From a virus, in the IMG/VR virus record IMGVR_UViG_3300035034_001226, positions 1 through 64,000 of that record: a stretch of 64,000 nt of DNA; one strand, written 5' to 3'. The notes below the pieces were generated by a model, which saw nothing but the letters and a program-made list of their open reading frames with translations, was not told the DNA's origin and did no database searches. The first letter of the stretch is position 1. Every line of letters starts with the position of its first letter. This document shows positions 43,677 through 51,298 of the stretch, piece after piece. A program made the translations under genes and the position numbers.

Positions 43677-44807
43677 TTATTGGTACTCTGTTGCCTTAGA
43701 GCTTTTACGTAGAAGATAATCCTCACTGACACTCTTCAACAATACTCTGCCAATAGTGTCATCTCTGCGCTCTTTCAATGGTCGTACAACAAGACCCTCT
43801 CTGATGTTTACTTCTTTACCAGAGACAGTTTCACGGCCATCTGTGTGATCCCGTAATGCACCCTCTGAGAATGGTCCACGATAAAGTTCGGGAACAATTC
43901 CAATATGGGCACCATCAAATACGTTATTCATATATCCAATTTGACCTATCATATCATCATATCCCATATAATCACCCTGAAAATTATCATGTGACATATA
44001 GATATCAAAAACTCGGAATCCCTTTTTATTACTAGAATCATATTTCAGGTCTTGAACACCATAAATCTCACCTAATATATAAACATTAGGTATACCACAT
44101 AATAGCCGTAAGGTCTGAAGATACTTACCAATACCCAATTCATAGAACGTCTTAACATAAACATTATCTTTATTTACATCACCCATCTGGAATGCAAATC
44201 CCTTTCCACTGTGACCTTTACTGGTAACAATATAGTCATGACCTACCATTCCAAAGCAAGCCCAAGTACCATGAATTTTTTCGGTAAATACAACATCTTC
44301 ACCGTCTTTAATTACATTAGGATGTGACTTGATATTCTCAATATCATATTTCAAGGTGGAACCAAATGGTGGAGTCCATAGAGCACCATTCATACTGGTT
44401 GGAATTTCAGGTACATACTTTTCAATACCTAGAAACTCGGCAACATCATCACCGCAAAATACTTCTTTTAGTTGATCATTCTCACCTTCCAATAATCCAT
44501 CATCATTCAATGGTAAAATTAGCCCCTGTGATAGATTACCACGCAATTTAATTGCTTTAATTCTATTACCACGGGAACCGTTAAGCTTGCCCTTATCAGA
44601 ATCTTCATCCCAAAATCCAAGTTTCACCCCCAGCCATTTAGGAATAAGGGATGCTTCAGGTATATATACTACCATATCACCTGATGTATAACTGCCCCGT
44701 GAGGCAATTGCATTGTATCCATCAATTCGAACCATTTCCAAATTATCAGAGTTCTCTGCTGGAAATACATCTAATACTTTTTTTACTAAAACTTTAAAAT
44801 CACTCAT
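43677..44807 (-). CDS. RNA ligase (DRB0094-like family)
   Basis: 376 residues. The N-terminal ~110 residues look like an OB-type module (VYIPEASLIPKWLGV, IKAIKLRGNLSQGLILPL). The nucleotidyltransferase core follows: motif I FTEKIHGTWACFG with the adenylated Lys, VTSKGHSGKGFAF, YILGEIYGVQDLKY (motif IIIa region) and REGLVVRPL (motif IV), then VLLKSVSEDYL (motif V). Such ligases join broken RNA strands. AAGGAATATT precedes the ATG. A second ligase lies at 45589. Confidence 0.8.
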   Translation of the reverse strand: MSDFKVLVKKVLDVFPAENSDNLEMVRIDGYNAIASRGSYTSGDMVVYIPEASLIPKWLGVKLGFWDEDSDKGKLNGSRGNRIKAIKLRGNLSQGLILPLNDDGLLEGENDQLKEVFCGDDVAEFLGIEKYVPEIPTSMNGALWTPPFGSTLKYDIENIKSHPNVIKDGEDVVFTEKIHGTWACFGMVGHDYIVTSKGHSGKGFAFQMGDVNKDNVYVKTFYELGIGKYLQTLRLLCGIPNVYILGEIYGVQDLKYDSSNKKGFRVFDIYMSHDNFQGDYMGYDDMIGQIGYMNNVFDGAHIGIVPELYRGPFSEGALRDHTDGRETVSGKEVNIREGLVVRPLKERRDDTIGRVLLKSVSEDYLLRKSSKATEYQ

Positions 44808-44831
44808 TAATATTCCTTATTCCAATGTAAT

Positions 44832-44903
44832 TTAATATTTAAAATTATACGTACCCTTGGCAACAAGATTTCCCGCCAATTCACGATTTAAACGATTAGA
44901 CAT
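44832..44903 (-). CDS. Small reading frame coupled to guanylate kinase
   Basis: 23 codons (MSNRLNRELAGNLVAKGTYNF...) starting at the third ATG of a tandem ATGTCTA repeat and overlapping the guanylate kinase stop as TAATG. The sequence looks like a real small helical protein, and re-initiation at TAATG is a common coupling. Low certainty because of its length. Confidence 0.4.
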   Translation of the reverse strand: MSNRLNRELAGNLVAKGTYNFKY

Positions 44904-44917
44904 TAGACATTAGACAT
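44897..44917 (-). repeat. Tandem 7-bp repeat at a stop/start junction
   Basis: Three copies of a 7-mer (ATGTCTA on the minus strand) place three ATG codons in three frames. Only the last leads into the small frame at 44832-44903; the first continues guanylate kinase to its TAA. Confidence 0.7.
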
Positions 44918-45538
44918 ACCACCCATACCTGTTACATCATACCAATTTAATTTAATATAACTTACAACAAAATCGAGAACTTGTTGAGAATTATTATCGT
45001 CATATTTTTCAACCACAATACCAGTATGCCTCGTTATATTTTTAAAATAATGCTTCATCAGATCACTACTAGCATTTACCATATGAAGTATTCTACTAGC
45101 ATATACATTAAGTGTTGTTTCTGAAAGTTCTTCTTCAGAAAATCTTTTAAGTAATCTGTACATTTGGACTTTAGGATCAATATCAATATAAAAATTTGAT
45201 ATTTCATAATCATCAAGTTCAGGGGAGCAATTAATACTATTAACACCTTTAAGGTCTAAGATCACAACTGGAATTTTACCCAAATCCACAATTCTTTCGA
45301 TTTCGTCTAAGGTGCAACCATACCACGATTCATTAAATTCTGATTTCTCAAGCAATACTAGATTATCAAATTTACACTTAGATACAAAATAGTAATCAAT
45401 GCCATGCATTTCACCTGTTCGTGTTTCACGAGTGGTGTTGGATATTACCTCTGCGAAGTTTCTAGTATCACATAACTCTTTAGTTAGGGTAGATTTACCA
45501 CTACAAGTAGGTCCAGAAATTGTTAATAATTTTTTCAT
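44903..45538 (-). CDS. gmk: Guanylate kinase-like protein
   Basis: 211 residues. P-loop TISGPTCSGKSTLTKEL at the N-terminus, then VISNTTRETRTGEMHGIDYYFV, the GMP-binding signature of guanylate kinases (TTRxxRxGExxGxDYxFV), and VVILDLKGVNSI. The C-terminal lid is longer than usual. It would convert GMP or dGMP to the diphosphate and so support nucleotide supply. GGAG precedes the ATG and a perfect promoter lies upstream. Confidence 0.85.
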   Translation of the reverse strand: MKKLLTISGPTCSGKSTLTKELCDTRNFAEVISNTTRETRTGEMHGIDYYFVSKCKFDNLVLLEKSEFNESWYGCTLDEIERIVDLGKIPVVILDLKGVNSINCSPELDDYEISNFYIDIDPKVQMYRLLKRFSEEELSETTLNVYASRILHMVNASSDLMKHYFKNITRHTGIVVEKYDDNNSQQVLDFVVSYIKLNWYDVTGMGGMSNV

Positions 45539-45563
45539 ATATACTCCAATTATAATTTAAAGC

Positions 45564-45592
45564 ATTATAACTGAAGTATATTCTATTGTCAA
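45564..45592 (-). promoter_or_regulatory. Consensus host-type promoter
   Basis: TTGACA (45587-45592), 17-bp spacer, TATAAT (45564-45569). Predicted start about 45557, leaving GGAG in the leader of the guanylate kinase gene. Confidence 0.85.
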
Positions 45593-46233
45593 CGACTCTT
45601 AGGAACTCTTACCATATTTAGTTCACCACCTGTTCTCATCCAATGTGAATCGGTTTGAACATGACCTTCCCTAACATATTTTGCAACACATTTAGTAAAA
45701 TCATTACGATGAAAACTGTCTGCGATGCGGATGACATAACCCTCATGTTTAGAATCCATATCTTCAGTATGAAGTTCCTTAATAAGAGTTTCATCATATA
45801 CACCACGATATAGTACAGATACCATACTTAACTCTAAATCACTTGCAATCTTTAAGGTATCATTCCATGATGCACAAACATCACCTTCCCAAAAACCAAA
45901 CATAAGAAAATATGATGGTAAGTCAGTATATACTATACTATGAACCCAAAACATATTTTCACCACAAATACTTTGATTTTCACTAAGTTTAAATCGTATG
46001 GTTGAATGTAGCGATTTTACCCAAGTTCTGGATGGATGGTATTTACTATCTATTGATCTTGCATGTATATGATCATCATACATAGTAGTATTCTCACCAT
46101 CCATCTTTCTAGTCACTACAACTTCTTTACCGTCAAAAAAATCCATATCATTACGGACTTTATCATCACTAGTAATAGCTTTACTCCAAGGCACATGGAA
46201 TGTTCTTGGATATTTCTTATATTTTGTATTCAT
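45589..46233 (-). CDS. RNA ligase (Rnl2-like nucleotidyltransferase)
   Basis: 214 residues. VVTRKMDGENTTMYDDHIHARS gives motif I (KxDGxN) and the following HARS segment; CGENMFWVHSIVY, FLMFGFW, HEGYVIRI (motif IV) and KCVAKYVREGH (motif V) follow. It lacks the extra C-terminal domain of T4 Rnl2, so it is a minimal ligase core. With the ligase at 43677 and the CCA-adding enzyme at 53836 it suggests RNA repair capacity. Its last four bases overlap the -35 box of the promoter for the next gene downstream. Confidence 0.75.
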   Translation of the reverse strand: MNTKYKKYPRTFHVPWSKAITSDDKVRNDMDFFDGKEVVVTRKMDGENTTMYDDHIHARSIDSKYHPSRTWVKSLHSTIRFKLSENQSICGENMFWVHSIVYTDLPSYFLMFGFWEGDVCASWNDTLKIASDLELSMVSVLYRGVYDETLIKELHTEDMDSKHEGYVIRIADSFHRNDFTKCVAKYVREGHVQTDSHWMRTGGELNMVRVPKSR

Positions 46234-46303
46234 TGTATTTTACCATATGGTTTCGTTAAATATGGATATTATCAGATTGCTTTACGATTGTAAAGCTTTA
46301 ATG

Positions 46304-46381
46304 TGGTAGCAAGGGGTGGATTTGAACCACCGATTTCCAGTTTATGAAACTGATGAGATAGCCAGACTTCTCTACCCTGCT
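46304..46381 (-). tRNA. tRNA with CAT anticodon (Met or Ile2)
   Basis: 78 nt with encoded CCA. Acceptor AGCAGGG/CCTTGCT, fully paired with one wobble; anticodon stem TCAGT/AC(T)GG around TTCATAA; T arm GGTGG-TTCAAAT-CCACC. Pairing at 1-72 argues against initiator function. It follows a long hairpin at the end of the VWA gene. Confidence 0.85.
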
Positions 46382-46390
46382 ATAATAAAT

Positions 46391-46442
46391 GAACTCCGAC
46401 CACCCACATTTATAAACAAGGAGGTCGAGGTGGTCGAAGTTC
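46391..46442 (-). other. Long hairpin between VWA gene and tRNA
   Basis: GAACTCCGACCACC (46391-46404) and GGTGGTCGAAGTTC (46429-46442) pair in 13 of 14 positions around a 24-base loop. No U-run follows, so it may be an RNA-processing or transcript-stabilising structure at the end of the VWA transcript rather than a simple terminator. Confidence 0.55.
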
Positions 46443-46449
46443 TACTCAA

Positions 46450-47058
46450 CTATTGTTTAAGTGTTGATGAAGATGAAACAATATCTGCCAATTTCTTATC
46501 AGCCTCTTCACTTGATGCACCACTACGAAAGCTAGTTGCATACACACTAACAGCATCGTAAGAATCTGAAATGCCCCTTGAAGTCCCCCCAAATGAAAAT
46601 GCTTTACCCATATCCATTCCTAGACTCTTAGCTTCACTCAATGACTTTTCATCTGATCCAATGAAAATAAATTCCCATTTATTTTCTCGCATTTCAGAAA
46701 TTAAACTACTTATGGCAGAGGCATTTTTCCATTCAGTACTTCTATTCTCCTGACCATCCGTAACAACTACAAATATTTTCTTACCTGTAACATTAGAATC
46801 CTTAACTGCATTTGCAGTTCTCCCAATAGCATCAAATAATGCTGTCATACCCCTTGGGACAAGTTTATATTCTTTAAATTCCTTGATATTTACATTTTCA
46901 GCTAACATATCATAATTTTCATCAAACTCAACAAAGGTTAGTTCCGCCTCACCAATTTCTTTTTGCTCATTAATAAATGAGTTTACACCACCTTCAGCAT
47001 CCGATTTTATTAAATCCATTGACCCTGATCTATCCACAACTACTACAATTTTATCCAT
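46450..47058 (-). CDS. VWA-domain protein
   Basis: 202 residues, essentially one von Willebrand A domain. IVVVVDRSGSMD gives the MIDAS DxSGS motif, VPRGMTALFDAIG the conserved Thr region, and IFVVVTDGQEN the third MIDAS acidic segment. VWA domains bind metal and partner proteins; here the partner is unknown. In bacteria similar single-domain proteins work with MoxR-type ATPases, none of which is evident nearby. Confidence 0.8.
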   Translation of the reverse strand: MDKIVVVVDRSGSMDLIKSDAEGGVNSFINEQKEIGEAELTFVEFDENYDMLAENVNIKEFKEYKLVPRGMTALFDAIGRTANAVKDSNVTGKKIFVVVTDGQENRSTEWKNASAISSLISEMRENKWEFIFIGSDEKSLSEAKSLGMDMGKAFSFGGTSRGISDSYDAVSVYATSFRSGASSEEADKKLADIVSSSSTLKQ

Positions 47059-47080
47059 TATTATTCCCTTTTATGTTTTT

Positions 47081-47473
47081 TTATTCTCGTACAAAGCTTA
47101 TATGATATAGTGTTAATACACTATGATCGGTACGCTCGGTTACACTCTCATATAAAAATACCTTAGCACTACACTTACCTTCACCACTGAGAATCTTATC
47201 AAGTTCAAGACCCATATCAGTATCTAATGTTTTTATACCAACATATAAAATATCATCTTCTATATATGCTCGTATAACTTTATGGCTGGCTAGTTTAACA
47301 TCTAATGTTGGATCATCTACGGTTAGATCAGTAGAATCTAACAACATTCCAACTCTAAGATCACGCTGATTAAAAAGATCAACTGCCCTTTCTAAAATAT
47401 CAAGTGGGTATTGCTCGCCAACTATATGATCACCAATTGTTAAATTGGTTTTAACTTTAATCTTATGTTTCAT
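47081..47473 (-). CDS. Hypothetical protein
   Basis: 130 residues from the ATG at 47471-47473 (MKHKIKVKTNLTIGDHIVGE), preceded by GAGG; the longer frame needs a GTG. Beta-rich, not recognised. The C-terminus reads YHISFVRE, a form often seen in proteins that bind through a terminal strand. It lies between NUDIX and VWA genes. Function unknown. Confidence 0.6.
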   Translation of the reverse strand: MKHKIKVKTNLTIGDHIVGEQYPLDILERAVDLFNQRDLRVGMLLDSTDLTVDDPTLDVKLASHKVIRAYIEDDILYVGIKTLDTDMGLELDKILSGEGKCSAKVFLYESVTERTDHSVLTLYHISFVRE

Positions 47474-47494
47474 AAACACCTCACAATTTAGGTA

Positions 47495-48103
47495 TTATAA
47501 GTTTTTATAATCTTCCAAATTTACTGGAATCTCAATACCACATGTCCAACGTAGATATGACACATAAAGTAGTGGATCAGCACCAATTCCTAACCAACTT
47601 GGGTCTGAAGGTGTTGGACATGGTGCCCAAAGATTTTCTGCTTTGGATTCTAAAAATGACCCATCCCCCTCAATATCAACTTGGGTAAAATTATCATCTG
47701 TCAATTTTACCATAAATAAATGGTATACTGTGTCCGATGCCTTTGACCCTCGAACTACACCTAATGATGTGATGTGAGAATTATCTTTCAGTACTATTCC
47801 TGCTTCTTCCCTTAACTCTTCAATTGCGGTGTGAAATGGTGTTTCATGCTTCTCGCGTTCCCAACCACCAGTTATTGAACTAATATGATTTCCATAGGCA
47901 CTCCAAGCTGGAGTAAACTCATTACGTACAATCATATTACCATTTATATGAACCGGCATGATTGAAACAATATGACCTTCACATCGACTCTCATGCATGT
48001 ACTCGTACTTATAATTATCAGTTTCAATAGTTCTAAGATTAATGAATTTACCATCATATACATTCTTGGTAATTGGAATATCATTACATATCATATTTTC
48101 CAT
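47495..48103 (-). CDS. NUDIX hydrolase
   Basis: 202 residues. GGWEREKHETPFHTAIEELREEAGIVL contains the NUDIX box (Gx5Ex7REUxEExGU) in full, with the metal-binding Glu residues. Upstream VSIMPVHINGNMIVRNEF fits the family fold. Substrate could be a nucleoside diphosphate derivative such as ADP-ribose or a dinucleotide; T4-like phages use NUDIX enzymes (NudE.1) on such compounds. It has a host-type promoter and GGAGAAT. Confidence 0.85.
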   Translation of the reverse strand: MENMICNDIPITKNVYDGKFINLRTIETDNYKYEYMHESRCEGHIVSIMPVHINGNMIVRNEFTPAWSAYGNHISSITGGWEREKHETPFHTAIEELREEAGIVLKDNSHITSLGVVRGSKASDTVYHLFMVKLTDDNFTQVDIEGDGSFLESKAENLWAPCPTPSDPSWLGIGADPLLYVSYLRWTCGIEIPVNLEDYKNL

Positions 48104-48125
48104 TAATTATTCTCCATTTTTAAGT

Positions 48126-48154
48126 ATTATATCATAGTACTGATGAGAATACAA
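48126..48154 (-). promoter_or_regulatory. Host-type promoter
   Basis: TTGTAT (48149-48154), 17-bp spacer, TATAAT (48126-48131), upstream of the NUDIX gene. Confidence 0.65.
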
Positions 48155-48157
48155 GTA

Positions 48158-48613
48158 TTAAACTATGAGAGTTCTTAACATCTGCATAGTTCTAGTCATA
48201 CTGGCATCATGTTGATTCACATTTAATTGTAATACAGTTGTTACGGTGGTTCGAGTTTCAGTATCATATTCTTCACGTATAGTACCTGAAGACGTACTTA
48301 TTATTGGTTCACGTATAGTACCTGAAGACGTACTTATTATTGGTTCACAAGAAAAAATAGACCGTAATTGTATTCCACCTTCCAAATCAGCATTATCTGG
48401 TAAATATTTTGAATTCTCTATTGTTATAGATAAAATTTCAGTCCTCTCGAATGTGGTCGGTGAGATAACCGTTGAAGTTCTAATAGCCGATACTCGTATT
48501 AAGTACTGGTTCCCTAAGCCACATGTTAGAACATAATCATATTCATCATATTCATCATATTCATCATATTCAGATATATTAGATTTTTCCAAGTATTCCT
48601 TCACCTTTAACAA
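48158..48613 (-). CDS. Hypothetical protein with internal tandem repeats
   Basis: About 145-151 residues. No ATG fits; likely starts are TTG codons at 48613 or 48592 (the latter preceded by AAGGA), overlapping the GroES gene. The N-terminus holds four Glu-Tyr-Asp repeats encoded by a 9-bp unit. The centre holds a perfect 12-residue repeat (EPIISTSSGTIR twice) from a 36-bp duplication. The rest resembles a small beta domain. Function unknown. Confidence 0.5.
   Translation of the reverse strand: MLKVKEYLEKSNISEYDEYDEYDEYDYVLTCGLGNQYLIRVSAIRTSTVISPTTFERTEILSITIENSKYLPDNADLEGGIQLRSIFSCEPIISTSSGTIREPIISTSSGTIREEYDTETRTTVTTVLQLNVNQHDASMTRTMQMLRTLIV
48272..48343 (-). repeat. Perfect 36-bp tandem duplication
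   Basis: Two identical 36-bp units (48272-48307 and 48308-48343) in frame within the 48158-48613 gene, with five more matching bases after. Identity suggests a very recent duplication or an assembly artefact. Confidence 0.9.
48536..48571 (-). repeat. 9-bp microsatellite, four copies
   Basis: Four near-perfect copies of a 9-bp unit encoding Glu-Tyr-Asp at the start of the 48158-48613 protein. Such in-frame repeats expand or contract by slippage without breaking the frame. Confidence 0.85.
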
Positions 48614-48863
48614 ATGTTACACTCTTAGAACCAATTTCATATGTTTTCTCGTGGGCCATATTCCATGCTATACGATCACCTACTTCTACGCCAGCCGTGT
48701 GGAACTTTCCTTCACTATCGTACCCACCTGATCCAACTTCCAGTACTGTGCCAATTCTAGGCTTACCTTTGATCGCTTTAGGTAGTATGATACCACCTTC
48801 ACTTTCACGTTCCGTTTCTTCTCGGTTTACGATAACTACATTGTGTCTTGGTTTAATCTTCAT
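48579..48863 (-). CDS. groES: GroES-like co-chaperonin (bacterial type)
   Basis: 94 residues, the usual GroES length (97). RHNVVIVNREETERESEGGIILP gives the first strand and the GGIxLP mobile loop that binds GroEL; PRIGTVLEVGSGG, VGDRIAWNMAHEKTY and VTFVKGEGILGKI complete the fold. It is closer to bacterial GroES than the gp31-like protein at 15387, so the phage encodes two co-chaperonins. AGGA precedes the ATG. Confidence 0.85.
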   Translation of the reverse strand: MKIKPRHNVVIVNREETERESEGGIILPKAIKGKPRIGTVLEVGSGGYDSEGKFHTAGVEVGDRIAWNMAHEKTYEIGSKSVTFVKGEGILGKI

Positions 48864-48898
48864 TATTATATCCTGTTTTAATTATTTACTGTATTAAA

Positions 48899-49105
48899 TT
48901 AAGATGTTTCTTCTTTTTTATTTACAGCTATATTAGTTGCTGGCAATGAACCAAAGATTTCATCCACATCTATTTCGTCTTTCATTGGTGATGATGGTAT
49001 TAAAAAATCTAAAATCTTGCTTCCTATCACAGCTACTGTAGATATTACAAAAAGTGATATTAGTAATCCAACGCCTACCAAAAAGGTTATGATTGGTTCA
49101 AACAT
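48899..49105 (-). CDS. Small membrane protein
   Basis: 68 residues with one or two membrane segments (IITFLVGVGLLISLFVISTVAVIG, residues ~5-28) and an acidic cytoplasmic tail ending EETS. AAGGGAA precedes the ATG. Such size and topology would also suit a holin or superinfection-exclusion protein, but nothing here decides. Confidence 0.55.
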   Translation of the reverse strand: MFEPIITFLVGVGLLISLFVISTVAVIGSKILDFLIPSSPMKDEIDVDEIFGSLPATNIAVNKKEETS

Positions 49106-49124
49106 TATGTTTCCCTTATATAGT

Positions 49125-49196
49125 TGGTGGGGTGAATGGTTCGAGCCATTATCTCCAGATGTTTTATCTGGCGTTTTTCCTTTAAACTATAACCCC
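49125..49196 (-). tRNA. Degenerate tRNA-like sequence
   Basis: 72 nt with encoded CCA and recognisable arms: acceptor GGGGTTA/TCACCCC (one mismatch), D stem GTTT/AAAC, anticodon stem CCAGA/TCTGG. But the anticodon loop TAAAACA lacks U33 and the T loop is only six bases (CTCGAA). It may be non-functional as an adaptor, or a processing signal between the two small genes flanking it. Confidence 0.4.
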
Positions 49197-49205
49197 ATTG
49201 TTTCT

Positions 49206-49469
49206 TTATATGTCATTAATATATTCGCTATATGTTAACATATTTCGCCTTTCAGGTAAAGTTAACTCATTATTCTTTCTAGGATTTATATGACACAAAC
49301 AACTCGAACAAGTTGTTTGTGTTCTACTTAATCGTGCGCCTGCAATATCTAACCATTCTTCATCTAATTTAAATGATTGGTGATACCAATCATTACGCCT
49401 TATTTTCTTCCATTTAGCCTTTAGTCGTACATAATGACTTCTACGCACTGATCGTTTCATGTTTTTCAT
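49206..49469 (-). CDS. Small basic protein with Cys cluster
   Basis: 87 residues. Arg/Lys-rich N-terminus (MKNMKRSVRRSHYVRLKAKWKK) and a C-terminal CSSCLCHINPRKNNELTLPERR, similar to small proteins with a CxC..C...NPRK...LT.QER pattern found in phages and bacteria. The Cys cluster may bind zinc. AGGGA precedes the ATG. Function unknown. Confidence 0.6.
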   Translation of the reverse strand: MKNMKRSVRRSHYVRLKAKWKKIRRNDWYHQSFKLDEEWLDIAGARLSRTQTTCSSCLCHINPRKNNELTLPERRNMLTYSEYINDI

Positions 49470-49575
49470 AACAGTTTTCCCTTTGGTTATAGGATGTCAT
49501 GATTATTGGGAATTACTTAATCATGACTATCACATGAAACTGTTATACATTTGTTTATCCTCATAGTAGACCTAT

Positions 49576-49827
49576 TTATAATACTTCCTCAACGTTACCA
49601 TCAATGTAAAATCTAATTTGATGCATACCTGATTTGGTTATCCGTTTATTAACTGTGATGAATTTAGCAGCCCTTAATACTTCAAGCATTGTGGCATTAA
49701 CATATACCCCCCAACTAACCTTAACAAGAGCTATTTTAAATTCATGTAACTTTTCATTATCTGAATATGATGAATATGATTCTTCGAATAATTCTAATAC
49801 TTGTTTATCTGTTAGTGGCTCTTTCAT
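49576..49827 (-). CDS. Hypothetical protein from a predicted leaderless mRNA
   Basis: 83 residues (MKEPLTDKQVLELFEESY...), alpha/beta, not recognised. A perfect promoter places +1 exactly on the A of the ATG at 49827, and no ribosome-binding sequence exists. It diverges from the metallopeptidase gene at 49882. Function unknown. Confidence 0.6.
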   Translation of the reverse strand: MKEPLTDKQVLELFEESYSSYSDNEKLHEFKIALVKVSWGVYVNATMLEVLRAAKFITVNKRITKSGMHQIRFYIDGNVEEVL

Positions 49828-49833
49828 TACCGA

Positions 49834-49862
49834 ATTATACTATTAAATTGGATTTATGTCAA
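49834..49862 (-). promoter_or_regulatory. Consensus host-type promoter, predicted leaderless
   Basis: TTGACA (49857-49862), 17-bp spacer, TATAAT (49834-49839), then six bases and the ATG at 49827. Confidence 0.85.
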
Positions 49863-49868
49863 CAAATT

Positions 49869-49876
49869 AATAAATA
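49869..49876 (+). promoter_or_regulatory. Late-like box abutting a start codon
   Basis: AATAAATA, five bases, then ATG at 49882. No ribosome-binding sequence is present, so a leaderless late transcript is predicted. Confidence 0.4.
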
Positions 49877-49881
49877 GTACT

Positions 49882-50361
49882 ATGAAAGTTAAAGACATAA
49901 TCTTAGAACGTGCTACTATAACTCAAGGTAAGGACAAGGCTGAAATGGCATACCTAACCAAAGTTGCTGAATTTCTATCAAATCACCTTGGAATAGATAA
50001 TACTGAGCTAACTATATCACTTGATCCACCAGTTGATCTTGATAAGAGTCAGTATGGTGTAACTGTAGGTATTGGGCATAAGCCAAAGAAAATATTCATT
50101 ATGCTTGATAGTGGATTATCTACTGGTGAAAAAATTAGAACTTTAGCACATGAAATGGTTCATGCTCATCAGATTGCACGGGGTGATTTAGCTATCCTAT
50201 CATTAGAAGATGGTAAGATTAAAGGTGAATGGGAAGGTGAAGAATTTAACTTTATTAGGTATAGTAGGTCGAATCCTTGGGAAGTCGAAGCATACACCAA
50301 GGAAAAGACTCTACATAAACTGGTAATCAATAAAATTGGGAACTATCAATCATCAGACTGA
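49882..50361 (+). CDS. Zinc metallopeptidase-like protein (HExxH), possible internal head protein
   Basis: 159 residues. TLAHEMVHAHQIARGD is a zincin active-site helix with HExxH, and NPWEVEAYTKEK supplies the likely third zinc ligand Glu, as in SprT-like and ImmA-like enzymes. The N-terminus MKVKDIILERA resembles capsid-targeting leaders ending in IxE, a gp21-type cleavage site. I infer a protease that may be packaged and injected. It is on the plus strand among minus-strand genes. Confidence 0.65.
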   Translation: MKVKDIILERATITQGKDKAEMAYLTKVAEFLSNHLGIDNTELTISLDPPVDLDKSQYGVTVGIGHKPKKIFIMLDSGLSTGEKIRTLAHEMVHAHQIARGDLAILSLEDGKIKGEWEGEEFNFIRYSRSNPWEVEAYTKEKTLHKLVINKIGNYQSSD

Positions 50362-50447
50362 TCGTTATTATCATCTGGCATAAGTTTACCAACATACCAC
50401 AAAAAATCGAACCATTTAATTGTTAAATAATCTATTACCTTTTCCAT
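50346..50447 (-). CDS. Small hydrophobic protein
   Basis: 33 residues (MEKVIDYLTIKWFDFLWYVGK...) behind AAAGGA seven bases before the ATG. A short aromatic-rich helix could sit on or in the membrane. Its 3' end overlaps the end of the convergent metallopeptidase gene by 16 bp. Function unknown. Confidence 0.4.
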   Translation of the reverse strand: MEKVIDYLTIKWFDFLWYVGKLMPDDNNDQSDD

Positions 50448-50458
50448 TTTATATTCCT

Positions 50459-50791
50459 TTATGATTTTGTGTTTGGTAGTTGTGTGTGGGGATCATACAC
50501 AACTTTACCATTATACTTAAACTTCTCTTGTAACTCATGAACAACAGCAGCTTCAGTAGCTTTATATATCGTCCTAACTACTTCACTTTCAGTAGACTCA
50601 TTTTCCACAATCCACGGTCTACACTCTGCTCGTAATGGTTCCCCAGAAATCGTACATATTGTATCGAAAACTACCTTCACTGTAATTACATTTTCACCGA
50701 TAACATCAACCGTAAAACTATAATTTTCATATTCTAAATTACTAATAACTCTATTAACCATATCAAGAGTCATTCTTACTGAATAGTGCAT
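50459..50791 (-). CDS. Hypothetical protein
   Basis: 110 residues from the ATG at 50789-50791 (MHYSVRMTLDMVNRVIS), which has GGAGGG at ideal spacing; an ATG four codons upstream lies within that site. Beta-rich, not recognised. TTGACA with a 16-bp spacer to TAATAT lies upstream as a possible promoter. Function unknown. Confidence 0.6.
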   Translation of the reverse strand: MHYSVRMTLDMVNRVISNLEYENYSFTVDVIGENVITVKVVFDTICTISGEPLRAECRPWIVENESTESEVVRTIYKATEAAVVHELQEKFKYNGKVVYDPHTQLPNTKS

Positions 50792-50834
50792 GTCACCCTC
50801 CATTTATTCTATATTACCACAAGCATTACATTTG

Positions 50835-51251
50835 TCAATACTTTTCTACTCCAATTGACAAATGTAATGGAAAATGTGTTGGTCGTTTGAATTCATGTCT
50901 GATATTCATTAAAAAATCACATTTAACTTCAACCGTCCAATAATCATCCCTAGATGACCGTTCAGGAGAAATATTATATTTAAATGGTACTACCATACCA
51001 TTATATTTTTTCCACAAGTGCATTAGTTTAGGGGTTGGTTTTTCACCACGGATTATAGATATGTGTGCATCCCATGAAGGCTGTAGCATATCGTGAAGGT
51101 GAAATTCTTTCTGTAACCACCAACGATAATATCGAGTGATTTCACGGTCAACTTCAGCCACACACCACCAGTCCACACGGTGTTTCATACCACCACGATA
51201 AGGATCATATACTATCTTTGCTTTGCTTTCCAGCCACATATCTTCATTCAT
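50835..51251 (-). CDS. 2H phosphoesterase-like protein (T4 57B / Acb1-like)
   Basis: 138 residues. Two HxS motifs, AHISI (His63, Ser65) and LHLSI (His130, Ser132), spaced like the paired HxT/S catalytic motifs of 2H phosphoesterases. The N-terminal YDPYRGGMKHRVDWWC and SWDAHISIIRGEKPTPKLMHLW stretches recall T4 57B, the anti-CBASS nuclease Acb1 that cleaves cyclic nucleotide signals. The match is from memory and needs checking. A promoter places +1 on the ATG, predicting a leaderless mRNA. Confidence 0.6.
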   Translation of the reverse strand: MNEDMWLESKAKIVYDPYRGGMKHRVDWWCVAEVDREITRYYRWWLQKEFHLHDMLQPSWDAHISIIRGEKPTPKLMHLWKKYNGMVVPFKYNISPERSSRDDYWTVEVKCDFLMNIRHEFKRPTHFPLHLSIGVEKY

Positions 51252-51257
51252 GAAAAA

Positions 51258-51286
51258 AGTATAACAGAAGTTAAATTCACATGCAA
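51258..51286 (-). promoter_or_regulatory. Host-type promoter, predicted leaderless
   Basis: TTGCAT (51281-51286), 17-bp spacer, TATACT (51258-51263), six bases, then the ATG at 51251. No ribosome-binding sequence. Confidence 0.7.
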
Positions 51287-51298
51287 TGTATTATTTCA

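Noticed and set aside
48272-48343. CRISPR-like repeat
   Set aside because: Only two directly adjacent units without spacers, and in frame within a gene.
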